Shown: positions 25,821-34,543 of the stretch, in pieces
Layout of the letters: every line of letters begins with the position of its first letter
Numbering within the stretch: the first letter of the stretch is position 1
Source of the DNA: Proteiniphilum sp. UBA5384
GTDB taxonomy: Bacteria > Bacteroidota > Bacteroidia > Bacteroidales > Dysgonomonadaceae
Length of the DNA: 64,000 nucleotides
Reading direction: 5' to 3'
Assembly: GCF_002410825.1 (NCBI RefSeq)
Contig: NZ_DHOS01000067.1
Span: 57,139-121,138, forward strand
Notes under the pieces: model-generated
What the model was told of the DNA's origin: nothing
Database searches by the model: none
Seen by the model: the letters and a program-made list of their open reading frames with translations, nothing else
Made by a program: the position numbers and the translations under genes

Positions 25821-27236
25821 TTATTTATTTTCCCATTCGATCGCTGTGTTTTTTGGGCAATTTAAACCCTGAAAAGTAGGTACTATACCAGGGCTTTTAG
25901 ATACTTTATTCGCTTTATCGTAGTATTTATTAATAAAAGCTGTTGTCTCCGATCTGTTATAGGTGGATTCCGAACAAACAAAATACGTTGGTAGAGGTTC
26001 ATCCCAAGGTTGATAGTTATCAGTCAAATTAGGATAAGTTATTTTGCATTTCGTAGGCAAATCCCCCATAAAAAATCCGTATAACATCTGAATCTTGCTT
26101 AGATCAATACTTTCCAACGCCGGTAAACATTCGAGATCCATTTGATAAGCATAAAGCTTGTCTTTAGCCGGTAATATTATTTCTTTCAATGACGGGCAAT
26201 CAATTGCATTCACACGACTACCAATAGAGTTATCACCTTCAATATCGGTATTTCCCTGACCCCATATCGGTGAAGCGCCAAGGTCTATACTTTCAATACC
26301 ATCTATACCTTCCAAATGGATAAACTTCAGCATATCCGCTTCAGAGAAGTCTATACCTGCAGAAGCGTCAAGATTGGAAAAATATATTGTAGTAGTATGT
26401 TTACCTATTTTGATACGAGGTGTTTTAACCTTTTCCGACGATAAGATACCAATACCCATTCCTTCCCAATAAGGGTGATTGGTAATGTATTGCAGCCCTT
26501 CAAAGCTACTAACACTCATGAAAGCAATATTGACGATGGAAGTTTTTTGGGCATTCCCAAATCTTTTATTGATATCAATCTGATCACCGGTGAACATATC
26601 GGAAAACGTCTCTTTTAGATAAGCTCTCAAACCTTGATCGGGAATATTTCTTAATGTAGTATATTTTTGAAGTGTGCCTTTATCATCTGCCATCTTCATA
26701 TCAATGGTACCGTCTTCTATTTTTGATTTATTTTCGCGATAGAAGCGCATCAGTACATCAATATTATCTTTTGCCGTTTCCGGCAGGTAGAGTTTAGTAA
26801 TACTTCGTAAAGGTGTAATGGACTCATCACCATTCTCTTCAATTTTCACAGTTATCAATTTGTCAAACTCATATATATTATTACCCGTCAAATCAATTGC
26901 AGTAATCTGTGAAGGAAGTAAAGAAAAATCGAACGCCGAGCCATAACCGTTGTCGGAAAGATCGACTTCAATAAGTTTAGGGAAAACATCCAGACCGGAT
27001 AAGTCACTAATTTTAGTACCCGAAAGATCTAATTTTATGGTATTCTGCGCCTTTTCATCAAGGACCAATTGTCCTGCTGCGTTAAAGGTGAATCCCTGCT
27101 TGACCAGCACGGCTTTCAACTCGGCATTCTTTACTTCAACATCTTCAAATTTAATCGGATCATCTTTGTCACACGCTGTGAAGTTCAATCCCAAGGCGAC
27201 TAAAGCCATTACAAAAAAAATAGTTATCTTGTTCAT
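25821..27236 (-). CDS. Leucine-rich-repeat surface lipoprotein, first gene of the HmuY-type operon
   Basis: A 471-residue lipoprotein (LGLNFTACDKDD, Cys22). From about 65 it has leucine-rich repeats (TIKLDLSGTKISDLSGLDVF, LIEVDLSDNGYG, ITAIDLTGNNIYEF), then less regular repeats (FIHLEGIDGIESIDLG, ALESIDLSKIQMLYG). LRR solenoids usually bind proteins, so this may hold hemoglobin or another host or partner protein. It is the first gene after the conserved promoter at 27280-27359, with a 5' leader of about 37 bases. Followed by the calycin-like gene after 61 bases. Confidence 0.78.
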   Translation of the reverse strand: MNKITIFFVMALVALGLNFTACDKDDPIKFEDVEVKNAELKAVLVKQGFTFNAAGQLVLDEKAQNTIKLDLSGTKISDLSGLDVFPKLIEVDLSDNGYGSAFDFSLLPSQITAIDLTGNNIYEFDKLITVKIEENGDESITPLRSITKLYLPETAKDNIDVLMRFYRENKSKIEDGTIDMKMADDKGTLQKYTTLRNIPDQGLRAYLKETFSDMFTGDQIDINKRFGNAQKTSIVNIAFMSVSSFEGLQYITNHPYWEGMGIGILSSEKVKTPRIKIGKHTTTIYFSNLDASAGIDFSEADMLKFIHLEGIDGIESIDLGASPIWGQGNTDIEGDNSIGSRVNAIDCPSLKEIILPAKDKLYAYQMDLECLPALESIDLSKIQMLYGFFMGDLPTKCKITYPNLTDNYQPWDEPLPTYFVCSESTYNRSETTAFINKYYDKANKVSKSPGIVPTFQGLNCPKNTAIEWENK

Positions 27237-27279
27237 CTTTTGAATTAATGTTTTTAAGTGTAATCATATAAATACATTA

Positions 27280-27359
27280 CAAAAATAGCCTTAAAATAGT
27301 AGCTCCACAATCCCTAAAAATGAGGTTTTTTTACCAAAAAAATACTAACAAATAGGGAG
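27280..27359 (-). promoter_or_regulatory. Conserved 80-bp promoter module, copy C (LRR/HmuY operon)
   Basis: On the minus strand: CTCCCT (27354-27359), 20 bases, an A run, CCTC, 8 bases, GGGATTG (27308-27314), N20, then TATTTTTG (27280-27287). The TTG is the -33 element and TATTTTTG the -7. Two other copies have exactly the same spacing (30893-30972 and 50246-50325). In this copy the second half-site is CCTC instead of TCCC. Confidence 0.8.
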
Positions 27360-27373
27360 GAAGACGAAGGTAT

Positions 27374-30142
27374 CTACTTCTGGAGAATGATATTGAAATT
27401 ATATTTGAAAGATATAATGAAATAGCTACTAACATGGGGTGTGTAATGTTCATGGAAACCCTCGGCTGTAACGCTTCGTTCATATTCTTTTTTCTTGCTG
27501 AGTATATCGGACCAGTAAGCTGACAGTTCGCCTTGTTTCTTTTTCATGAATCTCCAAGAAACACCGGTATTCCAGACTAACTGATGATCTCCTCTCCCGA
27601 TATTTGTTCCATTACGAAAAATATAAGTGGCATCACTTGTTATCTGAAGATTACCGGGTAAATTGGCTAAGCTATTAATGGTTATGGTGTAGTTGCGAGT
27701 ATAGTTATCAGTCTGTCGTAAATTGTTAAGTGAATGCAGAAAACGCCAGTTGCCCACAGTTTCAAAGCTTCCCCATTTTGGTAAATATGAAAGTCGTAAG
27801 TTGGCATTAAATCCCGTACTTCGGGTAATGCTTCTTTCAGGTTGTTCGCTTCGCCCTTCATTGACAAGGTTTATATTTTGGTTATATGAACTACCAGTCT
27901 GGGCAACAATCCTAAACTTACTAAGACGTTTCATATAACGCAACATACCATTTCCACTCCAATTTCCGTTTATATTGACCGGATAGCTCTCACGTCCTCC
28001 TGTATGTAGATTGTAGATTACGGTATGTGTTATACTATTGATGGTATTCTGCCAATTTAGTATGGCTGAAAAATTCCGGCCATTATCAGTAAAATCCAAA
28101 CGGACTGATTGACTATATGTAGTTTTCAAGTCGGGATTCCCCCTTGTTATATTGAGCGGATCGCTATTGTCGGTTAGTGATAGCAAATCGTTCAATGCAG
28201 GCTGACCGGTATTTCCCTGATAGTTGAAACCTATCCGGTATTTCTTCTTCTTCCAGTTTACCATTACCAACGGTTCTATTCCCATTATATTGTTTGCGGT
28301 ATCAGCTTGCAACAATCCGGTCTTCTGATCGATGCTCCTTCGCTCCGGACGGACAGTAAATCCGGTATTCAAATCCCATCTTTCATTTGAATAATGCATA
28401 CGCAATGCGAGTTCATGGGCAAGTGTTCGACTATTACTTCGATTACTCAAACTGTCGATATAATCCGACTCATATCCAGGTGGAAGTTTACCCCGTTGAA
28501 TATTGTCTGCTTCATCATCGATAAAGCCGGATAAATCATAAGTGTTCCGGTCGCTCTCCTGTATATTACGAACCAGGTTATAGGATAACTGTACATTGAA
28601 TTTTTCAGTAACGGGATGCGTAAACATCAGGCCTATACTTTGATTTCTGTTTCCTGACGGGCTGAGGTGCGACTGGACACGATTTAAAATAGAGTCTTTT
28701 CCTGTTTCGTTTTGTAAACGGTAATAGGTGATGGATGAATTCATCACACTTCCATTATCTCCACTATTATTGGCATTTTGAAAAACAAGGCTGATATTGC
28801 TCCCTTTCGAGTTAATCCTACGCGTTAAGTTAGCACTAATAGAATATGTCTTCATCCGATTAGAAGAAAGCGAATGCATCGTGTTATCATTAATCTTCAC
28901 GTTATCTGAAAGATGGTCGATCTCTGCAAATGGATCCTTCAGGTCAGCCTGGGGATCGGCGTCAAACAGTGCCTGACGGATCCTGTTTGAGCCTTCCCCT
29001 TCCATATAATTAAAATTACCAAATACATTGAAATATGTTTTATCATCGATTTCCCAAATCAATCCTGCATAAGCACCAAACGCATTCTGTTTGTTGATAT
29101 TCTCATCGGAAGATAACTGATAACGGTTTCCGGAGGAAAGGTATTGCTCGGTAACTCCGGTTGACTGGTTGCCATCACGGTTGTTGGTATATGTGGCATT
29201 GCCATTGATAGATATCTTTTTTGCAGGTTTAACGGTAAAATTGGCTCCTACCATGTGTTGAATATTGTCCTTGTACCGCGATGTCATCTCCCGATTACCC
29301 GAGTTGGCTATCAGGGAGATATTTTCTCCATTTTGCTTGAAATAGTTGCCTATCAGTTCCGACTCCTTTTTTCTGTTGTTCCCCCGGCCGGCCTTGACCG
29401 ATCCCAGCATAGTGCCGCTGAGTTCACCCTTGGTCTGGATATCCAACACGTAATTTTCACCACCCGAACGGATACCGGTAATCTTTTCCAACGGGTTTCT
29501 CTTATCATACACTTTTATTTTACTGATAAGTTCCACCGGCAGGTTTTCCAGCGCCATCCGGTTGTTACCGGAGAAAAATTCCTCCCCGTTCACATTGATG
29601 GAAGAGATATCTTTACCATTGTAGCGCAGGGACTTGTTCCTTTGGTCATATTCCAGGCCCGGAATGCGTTTCACGAGTTCCTCCAGATAGGACCCTTCAG
29701 GCGTTTGAAATGCTTCGGCATTGATTACCGTGGTATCACCCACTTGTACAATCTCGCGGAGCGGAGCGGTAATTACAAATTCAGCTAACTCCACTCCCTC
29801 CCTCAGGAAAATGGTTCCGGCATCGACAGTAATTTCATTTACTCCAATCTCAATATAAGCGGGTTCCATACCGGTGTAAGAAACCCTCATAAGATATTGT
29901 TTATTCTTTGCGGCAGCAAACCTTACATTGAAATATCCGTCGCTTTTGGCAATCCCGCCTATGACCAATGTGGAGTCTTTTGCTTCAAGTATGGAAATAT
30001 TGGCATCAGGTAGCGGCTGGCTTTCCTTATCAAATATGGCATACACCTTTCCATGGGCTGTTTTGACCTGTTGAGCAGATAAAACAACCGGAATCATTAA
30101 TAAGATAAGGAGTAATAACCGTATTTTCAGATACATTTTCAC
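27374..30142 (-). CDS. Outer-membrane beta-barrel protein, TonB-receptor-like
   Basis: A 922-residue outer-membrane protein with signal peptide (LRLLLLILLMIPVVLSAQ, within the first 25 residues), carboxypeptidase-like beta domain (ANISILEAKDSTLVIGGIAK), plug (GSYLEELVKRIPGLEYDQ, NGEEFFSGNNRMALENLPVE) and a large barrel. The plug and barrel resemble the outer-membrane beta-barrel family common in Bacteroidota, whose members lack a clear TonB box; the ligand is unknown. It starts 6 bases after the methyltransferase and is driven by promoter copy A, so it belongs to the heme/iron group. Confidence 0.87.
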   Translation of the reverse strand: MKMYLKIRLLLLILLMIPVVLSAQQVKTAHGKVYAIFDKESQPLPDANISILEAKDSTLVIGGIAKSDGYFNVRFAAAKNKQYLMRVSYTGMEPAYIEIGVNEITVDAGTIFLREGVELAEFVITAPLREIVQVGDTTVINAEAFQTPEGSYLEELVKRIPGLEYDQRNKSLRYNGKDISSINVNGEEFFSGNNRMALENLPVELISKIKVYDKRNPLEKITGIRSGGENYVLDIQTKGELSGTMLGSVKAGRGNNRKKESELIGNYFKQNGENISLIANSGNREMTSRYKDNIQHMVGANFTVKPAKKISINGNATYTNNRDGNQSTGVTEQYLSSGNRYQLSSDENINKQNAFGAYAGLIWEIDDKTYFNVFGNFNYMEGEGSNRIRQALFDADPQADLKDPFAEIDHLSDNVKINDNTMHSLSSNRMKTYSISANLTRRINSKGSNISLVFQNANNSGDNGSVMNSSITYYRLQNETGKDSILNRVQSHLSPSGNRNQSIGLMFTHPVTEKFNVQLSYNLVRNIQESDRNTYDLSGFIDDEADNIQRGKLPPGYESDYIDSLSNRSNSRTLAHELALRMHYSNERWDLNTGFTVRPERRSIDQKTGLLQADTANNIMGIEPLVMVNWKKKKYRIGFNYQGNTGQPALNDLLSLTDNSDPLNITRGNPDLKTTYSQSVRLDFTDNGRNFSAILNWQNTINSITHTVIYNLHTGGRESYPVNINGNWSGNGMLRYMKRLSKFRIVAQTGSSYNQNINLVNEGRSEQPERSITRSTGFNANLRLSYLPKWGSFETVGNWRFLHSLNNLRQTDNYTRNYTITINSLANLPGNLQITSDATYIFRNGTNIGRGDHQLVWNTGVSWRFMKKKQGELSAYWSDILSKKKEYERSVTAEGFHEHYTPHVSSYFIISFKYNFNIILQK

Positions 30143-30148
30143 CAGATA

Positions 30149-30850
30149 CTATATCGTCGATCCCCCATGTAAATCCGGATTTGGCTTTTTGTGTGTTATC
30201 CAACCCATATATATCGAAGATTGGAAAAAGCGTAGCGGTTTCTCGAATCCGGCTTCCTGCAATAGTTCCGACAAGCGTTCTTCGGATACGGTATGAAATT
30301 TATTTTCAATTCTATTGAGACGTTCGCTGATTTCCTGCTCGTTCAACCCTTGCGGCAAAAGAAGTTTAAGGACTTCTAAATTATCCCTGATCTGTTTTTT
30401 ATCACCGGTGATGTCGAGTATTACGAACTTAGCTCCAGGCATTAATCTATCAGCAATACCTTTCAGAATTTGCAGTTTATTGCCATTGTCTTCAATAAAA
30501 TGTAGAACCAACAAAAGTGTAGCGGCATTATATTTTTTGTCGATAGCAAGGTCTGTAACCAAACCCTCGATTAGCTTTACGTTATCGCGGTTTTTTAATT
30601 TTTCACGTGCCTGAATGATCATGCCCGGCGAGGGATCTATTCCCGTAATCTGCCATCGTTCCGGTGAATTGACAAAACACATGATTTCATTACCCGTTCC
30701 ACAACCAACAACCAGTAATTCTTTCGGATAGGCATCACTCAATAAATCAGGAAGATGACCCATGAAATAATGGTAGTTGGGTATCCACCTTTCCACAAAC
30801 TGATCATAGCCCGTCGCCCTTTCATTTTCAAATATCTCTATTTTCCTCAT
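30149..30850 (-). CDS. SAM-dependent class I methyltransferase
   Basis: A methyltransferase with the Rossmann motif I ELLVVGCGTGNEI, motif II region ITGIDPSPGMIIQAREKL, motif III LIEGLVTD and motif IV AATLLLVLHFIED. Substrate unknown. I place the start at the ATG at 30850 (MRKIEIFENE); an ATG at 30868 is possible. A start at 30895 is ruled out because it lies inside the -7 element at 30893-30900. The gene directly precedes the barrel gene and shares promoter copy A. Methyltransferases in iron loci can act on porphyrins or siderophores, but nothing in this sequence shows that. Confidence 0.82.
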   Translation of the reverse strand: MRKIEIFENERATGYDQFVERWIPNYHYFMGHLPDLLSDAYPKELLVVGCGTGNEIMCFVNSPERWQITGIDPSPGMIIQAREKLKNRDNVKLIEGLVTDLAIDKKYNAATLLLVLHFIEDNGNKLQILKGIADRLMPGAKFVILDITGDKKQIRDNLEVLKLLLPQGLNEQEISERLNRIENKFHTVSEERLSELLQEAGFEKPLRFFQSSIYMGWITHKKPNPDLHGGSTI

Positions 30851-30892
30851 TTTCCAATCAGCTACCATATTGAAACTCCAATTTATTCGCAA

Positions 30893-30972
30893 CAAAAATA
30901 CAGCCTCTACAGGAAGTTTTCAATCCCTCAAAATTGGGATTTTTTTGACGGAAAGGCACTACTTTTGGGGAG
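30893..30972 (-). promoter_or_regulatory. Conserved 80-bp promoter module, copy A (methyltransferase/barrel unit)
   Basis: On the minus strand: CTCCCC (30967-30972), 20 bases, seven A, TCCC, 8 bases, GGGATTG (30921-30927), N20, then TATTTTTG (30893-30900). The inner ATCCC-N8-GGGAT is an inverted repeat next to the -33 TTG. Spacing is identical to copies B and C. Confidence 0.82.
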
Positions 30973-31006
30973 TTTATGATGATAAAAGCCTGTTAGCTAT
31001 AATTTG

Positions 31007-33352
31007 TCAGGATAAGGGATGTATCAAAAACCAGATGTGTGTGGTGAGGAAACAAATGGTAAATCCTAAAGCCAATGGCAAGAAGGTGGAAACCATCGTC
31101 CATTTCACGCTTCTGGTTTCCTTGTATATCGTGAAGATAGTGGTGGAACAGGGGTTGTGCAGCAGGCTGAACAACATAAGATTCACGGCCGTGAGAGTGG
31201 TCCATCCCCCGGCGCGCAGGATATCCCCTGTCTGGCCGATGGAAGCATTGTCGATCATCACGCCCGCTCCTGCTCCCACACCGGTAATTCCGGTCATCAG
31301 GACGGTAAGCATCAATATGGTGGGAATCACGATTTCATTGGCCGGTACGGCGATAATATACGCCAACAGGATAATGCCGTTTAATCCGAAAATAAGCGCG
31401 AATGGATTGGACCAGTCGATGAAATATTCCGCCAGGCTGACCCCGCTAATAGTGACATTGGCTACCAACCAGATGACAATTCCGGCCGGCACGGCGAAGA
31501 CCATAGCCCGCCATAATACGAAAAGTGTACGGTCGATAAGCGAAGTATACAAGGTCTGCCATATCCGCGGAGGACGGTATGGAGGAAGTTCCAGGCTGAA
31601 AGTGGAGGCTTCCCCTTTCAACACCGTTTTGCTCAGTCCCCACGACACGACAAGGCTCAGAAAAATTCCCAATAGGGCGACACCCACTACAGCGGCAGCG
31701 GAAACAACGCCGGCCATGGCCGCAGGCACAGCGGCACCGATAAAAATGGTAGCGATAAGAATTTGGGTCGGCCACCGTCCGTTGCAGAGGGAGAAATTGT
31801 TGGTGATAATGGCAATTAGTCGCTCTCTAGGACTGTCGATCACACGTGCCGCCACCACTCCGGCGGCGTTGCAGCCGAACCCCATACTCATGGTCAGCGC
31901 CTGCTTGCCATGTGCCCCCGCTTTACGGAACAGGCTATCCATATTGAATGCTACCCGCGGAAGGTATCCAAAATCTTCCAGCAAAGTGAAAAGCGGGAAA
32001 AAGATGGCCATTGGCGGCAGCATGACGGATATGACCCAGGCCATTGACAAGTAGGCACCGTCGATCAGGACGCCGCTCAGCCACCAGGGAAAATGGGCAG
32101 CCTGCGCCCATTCGTTCAGCAGGGGGTGCAGCTTGTCCACCAATAGGGAAAACAACAAACCCGAAGGGTAATTGGCGCCCGAAATAGTGATCCAGAAAAC
32201 GCCGGCCAGCAGCAGGAACATGATGGGAAATCCCGTCCATTTGCCCGTTACTATCTTGTCGATCTTCAAATCGAGGCTGTAAGGCGGTTTGTTTCCCGAC
32301 AGAGAGACTGTTTTTTGGGCGACTGCCGATGCTTCGGAGTAAATGGTCTCGATGACGGTATCGTGGAAGTTCAGCCCAAGATCCCACCGCTCCGCGTTGG
32401 CGACGGACAATACCTCTTCCCGCTCTTTCAAAGTATTTTGTCCTTGTTGTGATGCAGTTCCTTCCCGCGATGTAACTCTTCCCTGTGATGTAACTCTTTC
32501 CTGTGATGTAACTCTTTCCTGTGAAGCCAACCCTGCCTTCAAATCCCTCTCTTCTTCTGAAACGGTAGAAGGCAAATCCTGCTTCAGCGAACCCAGATCG
32601 CCCGACCGGATGGCATCGATAATACTTTGGTCGCCTTCGAGAAGGCGCAGGGCGACCCAGTTCACATTGGGAAGGTCGGGAAAAACCCCGTTTATCTTTT
32701 CGGCAATCACCGATATCGCATGCTTCAGGTTGGCCGGCTGGCTTTTTATCCGGCGGGGCTTGCAGGTATATTTCCCCGAAGCCACCTCCTCAATAGCAGA
32801 CAGGAGCTCTTGCATTCCTTGCTTGCTCCGCGCCGAGGCGGCAATCACGGGAATTCCCAATTCACGGGAAAGCGCACGGATATTTATTTCAATATGGTTC
32901 CGGCGGGCTTCATCCATCAGGTTGACGCAGAGCACGGCCCGGTCGGTTATTTCAAGGATCTGGAGGGTGAGGTTCAAATTCCGTTCGAGGCGCGTGGCGT
33001 CGGCCACAATGACCGTGACGTTGGGCCGCCCAAACAATATGAAGTCACGGGCCACCTCCTCATCCACACTCGTGGAGAGTAACGAATAGGTACCCGGTAA
33101 ATCGACCACCTTGTATCTTTTTTCATTATAAGAGTATGCTCCTTCGGCACGGGTGACCGTTTTCCCCGGCCAGTTGCCGGTATGCTGCCTCAGTCCGGTG
33201 AGGTTGTTGAAAACCGTACTTTTACCCGTGTTGGGATTACCGGCAAGCGTGATCACATAATCGGCATTTTCCAGATCTACCCCCAAACGGGTCAAGTTTT
33301 CCTTGTGATATACGGGACAAGCTTCACAACTATTTTTTGCTTCCATAATCAT
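31007..33352 (-). CDS. feoB: Ferrous iron transporter FeoB
   Basis: Inner-membrane Fe(II) importer of 781 residues. The N-terminal GTPase has G1 GNPNTGKSTVF (about 38), G3 DLPGTYSL (about 80) and G4 NLMD (about 142). A C-terminal membrane domain of about 500 residues includes the gate repeats (SMGFGCNAAGVVAARVIDSP and GICNGRW-like SLCNGRWPTQ). Between them, near 273-305, is an unusual Ser/Gln/Arg/Val repeat coded by an 18-bp tandem repeat (32448-32537). Its start overlaps the regulator-FeoA gene by 23 bases, so the two are translated together. Confidence 0.96.
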   Translation of the reverse strand: MIMEAKNSCEACPVYHKENLTRLGVDLENADYVITLAGNPNTGKSTVFNNLTGLRQHTGNWPGKTVTRAEGAYSYNEKRYKVVDLPGTYSLLSTSVDEEVARDFILFGRPNVTVIVADATRLERNLNLTLQILEITDRAVLCVNLMDEARRNHIEINIRALSRELGIPVIAASARSKQGMQELLSAIEEVASGKYTCKPRRIKSQPANLKHAISVIAEKINGVFPDLPNVNWVALRLLEGDQSIIDAIRSGDLGSLKQDLPSTVSEEERDLKAGLASQERVTSQERVTSQGRVTSREGTASQQGQNTLKEREEVLSVANAERWDLGLNFHDTVIETIYSEASAVAQKTVSLSGNKPPYSLDLKIDKIVTGKWTGFPIMFLLLAGVFWITISGANYPSGLLFSLLVDKLHPLLNEWAQAAHFPWWLSGVLIDGAYLSMAWVISVMLPPMAIFFPLFTLLEDFGYLPRVAFNMDSLFRKAGAHGKQALTMSMGFGCNAAGVVAARVIDSPRERLIAIITNNFSLCNGRWPTQILIATIFIGAAVPAAMAGVVSAAAVVGVALLGIFLSLVVSWGLSKTVLKGEASTFSLELPPYRPPRIWQTLYTSLIDRTLFVLWRAMVFAVPAGIVIWLVANVTISGVSLAEYFIDWSNPFALIFGLNGIILLAYIIAVPANEIVIPTILMLTVLMTGITGVGAGAGVMIDNASIGQTGDILRAGGWTTLTAVNLMLFSLLHNPCSTTIFTIYKETRSVKWTMVSTFLPLALGFTICFLTTHIWFLIHPLS
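32448..32537. repeat. 18-bp tandem repeat inside feoB
   Basis: Five units of 18 bp in phase with the reading frame: 32448-32465, 32466-32483, 32484-32501, 32502-32519 and 32520-32537. The third and fourth are identical (TGTGATGTAACTCTTTCC on the plus strand); the others differ at several bases. They code for repeated SQERVT-type hexapeptides in the linker between the GTPase and membrane domains of FeoB. Confidence 0.88.
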
Positions 33353-34382
33353 CCTTTTCTTTGTTCCTGATGAAAATCTGGTCGGCCTGGCTTCGCCGGA
33401 TCCCGATAGTGGTTCCCATCACCCGATACCCTACGGGATCACCCGAGGCGCTCTGGATGATGGCAGAAATCCGCTGTCCCGGGACAAGCCCCAGGTCCAT
33501 CAACCGGCGGCGCTGTTGCCCCTGGAAATTAAGTGAGATCCCCACCACTTCGGCCTTTTCTCCTACTTTAAGCGACGACAGCCGTTCCTGTTTTACTGAA
33601 GCCACATTTTCCCCGACCACAATTTCTACCGTTACCGCTTCCGCGAACCGGGGTATCAATACACGCTCTTCTCCATCAGCGGCGAAGATTATCCTGTCTT
33701 TCTCCGTTTTCAGGACATAAATTTGCAATCCGGGATAAAGCCCCTCTGCTGCCAGTTGTTGATAAATTTCTACCGGTTCATCTTCTATATGGATGATGCG
33801 TGCCACATCACCCTCTTTTAACTCGCTTAAGGGCTGACCTTTATGGACAGGCAACTCCCCCGTAGCAGAAGGAATGGGGTCTCCATGCGGGTCAAAAGCC
33901 GGATTACCGATACGGGCAGCCAGTTTCTCCACATCTTCCCCGGTCAAGGTGTGCTCGAGATAATCGGCTTGGGTATGCCATTCGGTATGCGGCAATCCGG
34001 TCTCATCGGCGAGGTAACGCTCCCAGACCCGGTGCATCCGGATGACACGCAAGGCATAAGAACGCCCGGTTTCCGTCAGGCTATAGCTCCCGTTTGCCGA
34101 AGAAATCAAATCCAACGATTGAAGCCGCTTCAACAATTTATGCAACTTCTCTTTGGATATGCCCAGATTGTCCGAGAGGTTTTCCGGTTTACATTCCGAG
34201 CCCTTGTACTCGCAGTCATACAAATACTTTAGCGCATCCTCCAACAGCACACGTTGACTATCGGTATTTAATCTTTTTAATTTTGCCCATAATCCTTTTT
34301 GCGGCCAAAATAGCCAGCAAAGGAAAAGGAGAAGCAAAACGAAAATCGATATTGAAATGATGGGATAATAATAACTCTCCAT
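33330..34382 (-). CDS. Membrane-anchored DtxR-type regulator fused to two FeoA domains
   Basis: A 350-residue fusion. One membrane helix (about 7-27, ISISIFVLLLLFLCWLFW), a winged-helix region (about 40-105, PENLSDNLGISKEKLHKLL), a DtxR-like metal-binding and dimerisation region (about 107-160, VWERYLADETGLPHTEWH, YLEHTLTGEDVEKLAARIG), then two FeoA-type SH3-like domains (about 180-250 and 265-342; the last has GQQRRRLMDLGLVPGQRI). FeoA normally supports FeoB at the membrane, so here the FeoB helper is tied to a DtxR-like iron sensor that sits in the membrane. Whether it binds DNA is unknown. The stop overlaps feoB by 23 bases. A promoter is at 34433-34464. Confidence 0.88.
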   Translation of the reverse strand: MESYYYPIISISIFVLLLLFLCWLFWPQKGLWAKLKRLNTDSQRVLLEDALKYLYDCEYKGSECKPENLSDNLGISKEKLHKLLKRLQSLDLISSANGSYSLTETGRSYALRVIRMHRVWERYLADETGLPHTEWHTQADYLEHTLTGEDVEKLAARIGNPAFDPHGDPIPSATGELPVHKGQPLSELKEGDVARIIHIEDEPVEIYQQLAAEGLYPGLQIYVLKTEKDRIIFAADGEERVLIPRFAEAVTVEIVVGENVASVKQERLSSLKVGEKAEVVGISLNFQGQQRRRLMDLGLVPGQRISAIIQSASGDPVGYRVMGTTIGIRRSQADQIFIRNKEKDDYGSKK

Positions 34383-34432
34383 ACGATTTCCACTACTATT
34401 TGATGTTCATCATCACCATTGTTTAGAAGCCA

Positions 34433-34464
34433 CAAAATTATATATTTAGATTCATCCAGCAAAA
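34433..34464 (-). promoter_or_regulatory. Promoter of the regulator-FeoA/feoB operon
   Basis: On the minus strand, TTTTG (34460-34464), N19, then TAATTTTG (34433-34440), an exact match to the TTTG-N19-TAnnTTTG consensus. It lies about 50 bases before the ATG at 34382. It lacks the TCCC/GGGAT half-sites of the 80-bp module. Confidence 0.7.
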
Positions 34465-34543
34465 GATTTAAAGGTTGGACGTTGTAATATTCCGGTGCAA
34501 CAGAGTCTTCGTTTCTAATATAGTCGAACCACATAACCAAGTA

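Noticed and set aside
30870..32054. A 394-codon open frame on the plus strand, antisense to the methyltransferase start and feoB
   Set aside because: The opposite strand codes for FeoB with all expected motifs, and the plus-strand product has no recognisable motif. It also crosses the promoter copy A.
32343..33089. A 248-codon frame antisense to feoB with repeated CDVTL peptides
   Set aside because: The repeat is simply the other strand of the feoB minisatellite; no start signal or family match.
34277..34540. An 87-codon frame overlapping the start of the DtxR-FeoA gene
   Set aside because: It covers the promoter and first codons of the regulator and has no homologue-like features.
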